Below are positions 63,211-64,000 of a stretch of 64,000 nucleotides of DNA, piece after piece; position 1 is the first letter of the stretch; the number at the start of each line of letters is the position of its first letter. The stretch is taken from NCBI RefSeq assembly GCF_947492555.1, contig NZ_CANLNE010000001.1, positions 1,116,001-1,180,000 on the forward strand, read 5' to 3'. The position numbers and the translations under genes were made by a program. Source of the DNA: an uncultured Roseobacter sp. Lineage in GTDB: Bacteria > Pseudomonadota > Alphaproteobacteria > Rhodobacterales > Rhodobacteraceae. The notes below the pieces were generated by a model. That model was not told the DNA's origin. It searched no databases and saw nothing but the letters and a program-made list of their open reading frames with translations.

Positions 63211-63971
63211 GCTGCCGCCTCCAGTGCCGCAAGCGCCTGGGCGACCCAACCGGCAAGCATTTCCGCCACGTCCTGCTGCTGTTGCGTGGTGGCGATCAGA
63301 TCATTCCGGATCTCAAGCATCACATTGGGGATGCCGCGGCTCTGCCCGTGCAGTTTCAGCGTATGCGTTACGCCGTCCTCGGGTCCATAGGGCGCATTCC
63401 GCTGGACGTGCAGCGCCGTGTGCCGGATCGCTGTGCTGAGCATGGCGTCCGCAAGCCGCGTGTCGCTGTCATGCAGGATACCGATTTCCACGTCGCGGGT
63501 TTGCCTCATGAAAATCGGCGTGAAACTGTGTACGGTTACCAGAACCCGCGCGTTCGCTGCATCCATGGTGTCGCGCACCGCGGCCTCGAACGGCAGATAA
63601 TAACGCACAACACGGTCCGCCCGGTCCGCCCCGCTCAACCCGATGTTGCCCGGAATGTCGCGGCCCTCGCTCTGGTCCAGAATGGCGGAGGCGGCTTCAG
63701 GCGGACGGTTGCAATCATAGATCAGCCGCGACACTGCGCCTGCCACAAGAGGCGCATCAAGGCGTTCCGACATCCTGCGCGCAACCGCCAGTGCGCCGGG
63801 ATCCCAAGCTGCGTGGCCCTTTTGCATGTCAGGCGGCAGCCCCAGCGCGTTCAGTTCCGGCGGGAAGAAGGCGCTGGCGTGTTCGCAGACCAATACGGTA
63901 CCGGACGCACCATCTGCATGTAGTACATGCACCGGTACATCCTCCTGTTGCGCTGCGCCTGGTTTCGTCAT
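63207..63971 (-). CDS. N-formylglutamate amidohydrolase family protein
   Basis: Zinc amidohydrolase relative of HutG, 254 residues. CEHASAFFPPEL near residue 30, DPGALAVARRMSERLDAPLV, the conserved NRPPEAASAI and VTVHSFTPIF (a metal His) fit the FGase family. It is not the histidine-pathway HutG, which is at 42760-43560, so the substrate is likely a different N-acyl or gamma-glutamyl amide. First gene of the TRAP/ligase/dehydrogenase operon; it overlaps dctQ by four bases. The 29 bases upstream to the window edge hold only its ribosome site. Confidence 0.83.
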   Translation of the reverse strand: MTKPGAAQQEDVPVHVLHADGASGTVLVCEHASAFFPPELNALGLPPDMQKGHAAWDPGALAVARRMSERLDAPLVAGAVSRLIYDCNRPPEAASAILDQSEGRDIPGNIGLSGADRADRVVRYYLPFEAAVRDTMDAANARVLVTVHSFTPIFMRQTRDVEIGILHDSDTRLADAMLSTAIRHTALHVQRNAPYGPEDGVTHTLKLHGQSRGIPNVMLEIRNDLIATTQQQQDVAEMLAGWVAQALAALEAAA

Positions 63972-64000
63972 TCGACCCCCGTTTCGCATAAACTTCTTGC

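Overview
The window looks like a chromosomal segment of a marine alphaproteobacterium of the Roseobacter group (Rhodobacteraceae/Roseobacteraceae). This is inferred from gene content (a full C-P lyase locus, two TRAP transporter operons, a HutF/HutG-type histidine pathway, a DUF2793 protein, high GC and the protein styles), not from a marker gene. No rRNA, tRNA, CRISPR array, transposase or integrase was seen. Genes are densely packed and many overlap as ATGA or TGATG.

Layout. 0-3.2 kb: S49 peptidase, an ABC-2 exporter pair and a CoxG-like protein. 3.3-13.4 kb: an accessory-looking stretch of small exporters (DMT, two LysE, MFS), regulators (TetR, AraC, a decayed TetR), an N-terminally truncated MFS gene and two quinone-oxidoreductase-like enzymes; the middle looks less GC-rich than its flanks. 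13.4-25.9 kb: phosphonate island: phnM, a 2H-phosphoesterase (DUF1045), phnN, phnL, phnK, phnJ, a tiny opposite-strand membrane ORF, phnI, phnH, phnG, phnF, a wrecked second phnM, and the transporter phnCDEE. 26-34.6 kb: a small hypothetical gene, a secreted phytase-like esterase with a Pho-box-like promoter, then a GMC dehydrogenase divergent from a TRAP transporter (dctPQM) and an IclR regulator. 34.6-40 kb: CHASE2 adenylate/guanylate cyclase with FecR, a DUF2793 protein with a C1q-like C-terminus, and a gamma-glutamyltransferase. 40-48.4 kb: the hut cluster, hutI-hutH-hutG-hutU plus a Rieske oxygenase on the minus strand, and hutF-hutC on the plus strand, with a HutC-type operator between. 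48.7-56.3 kb: small exported Cys protein, PepSY membrane protein, gph, aldose epimerase, cyanide-insensitive-type bd oxidase (two subunits), rhodanese and a TauE/SafE permease. 56.3-64 kb: one minus-strand operon with an N-formylglutamate amidohydrolase-like enzyme, TRAP dctQ-dctM-dctP, a glutamine-synthetase-like ligase, an aldehyde dehydrogenase and an iron alcohol dehydrogenase.

How the parts work together. PhnCDEE imports phosphonates, PhnGHIJKLMN converts them to ribose phosphates, and Pho-box-like 11-bp repeats lie upstream of phnC and the phytase-like gene, with a weaker one at phnG. The hut genes give all five steps from histidine to glutamate, formate and ammonia. The last operon has the four enzyme types expected of a gamma-glutamylation route for an amino alcohol, which is the most interesting candidate for an undescribed pathway here. 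All three complete transporter operons have a GC-rich hairpin directly after the binding-protein gene, and two of these genes also have one just before.
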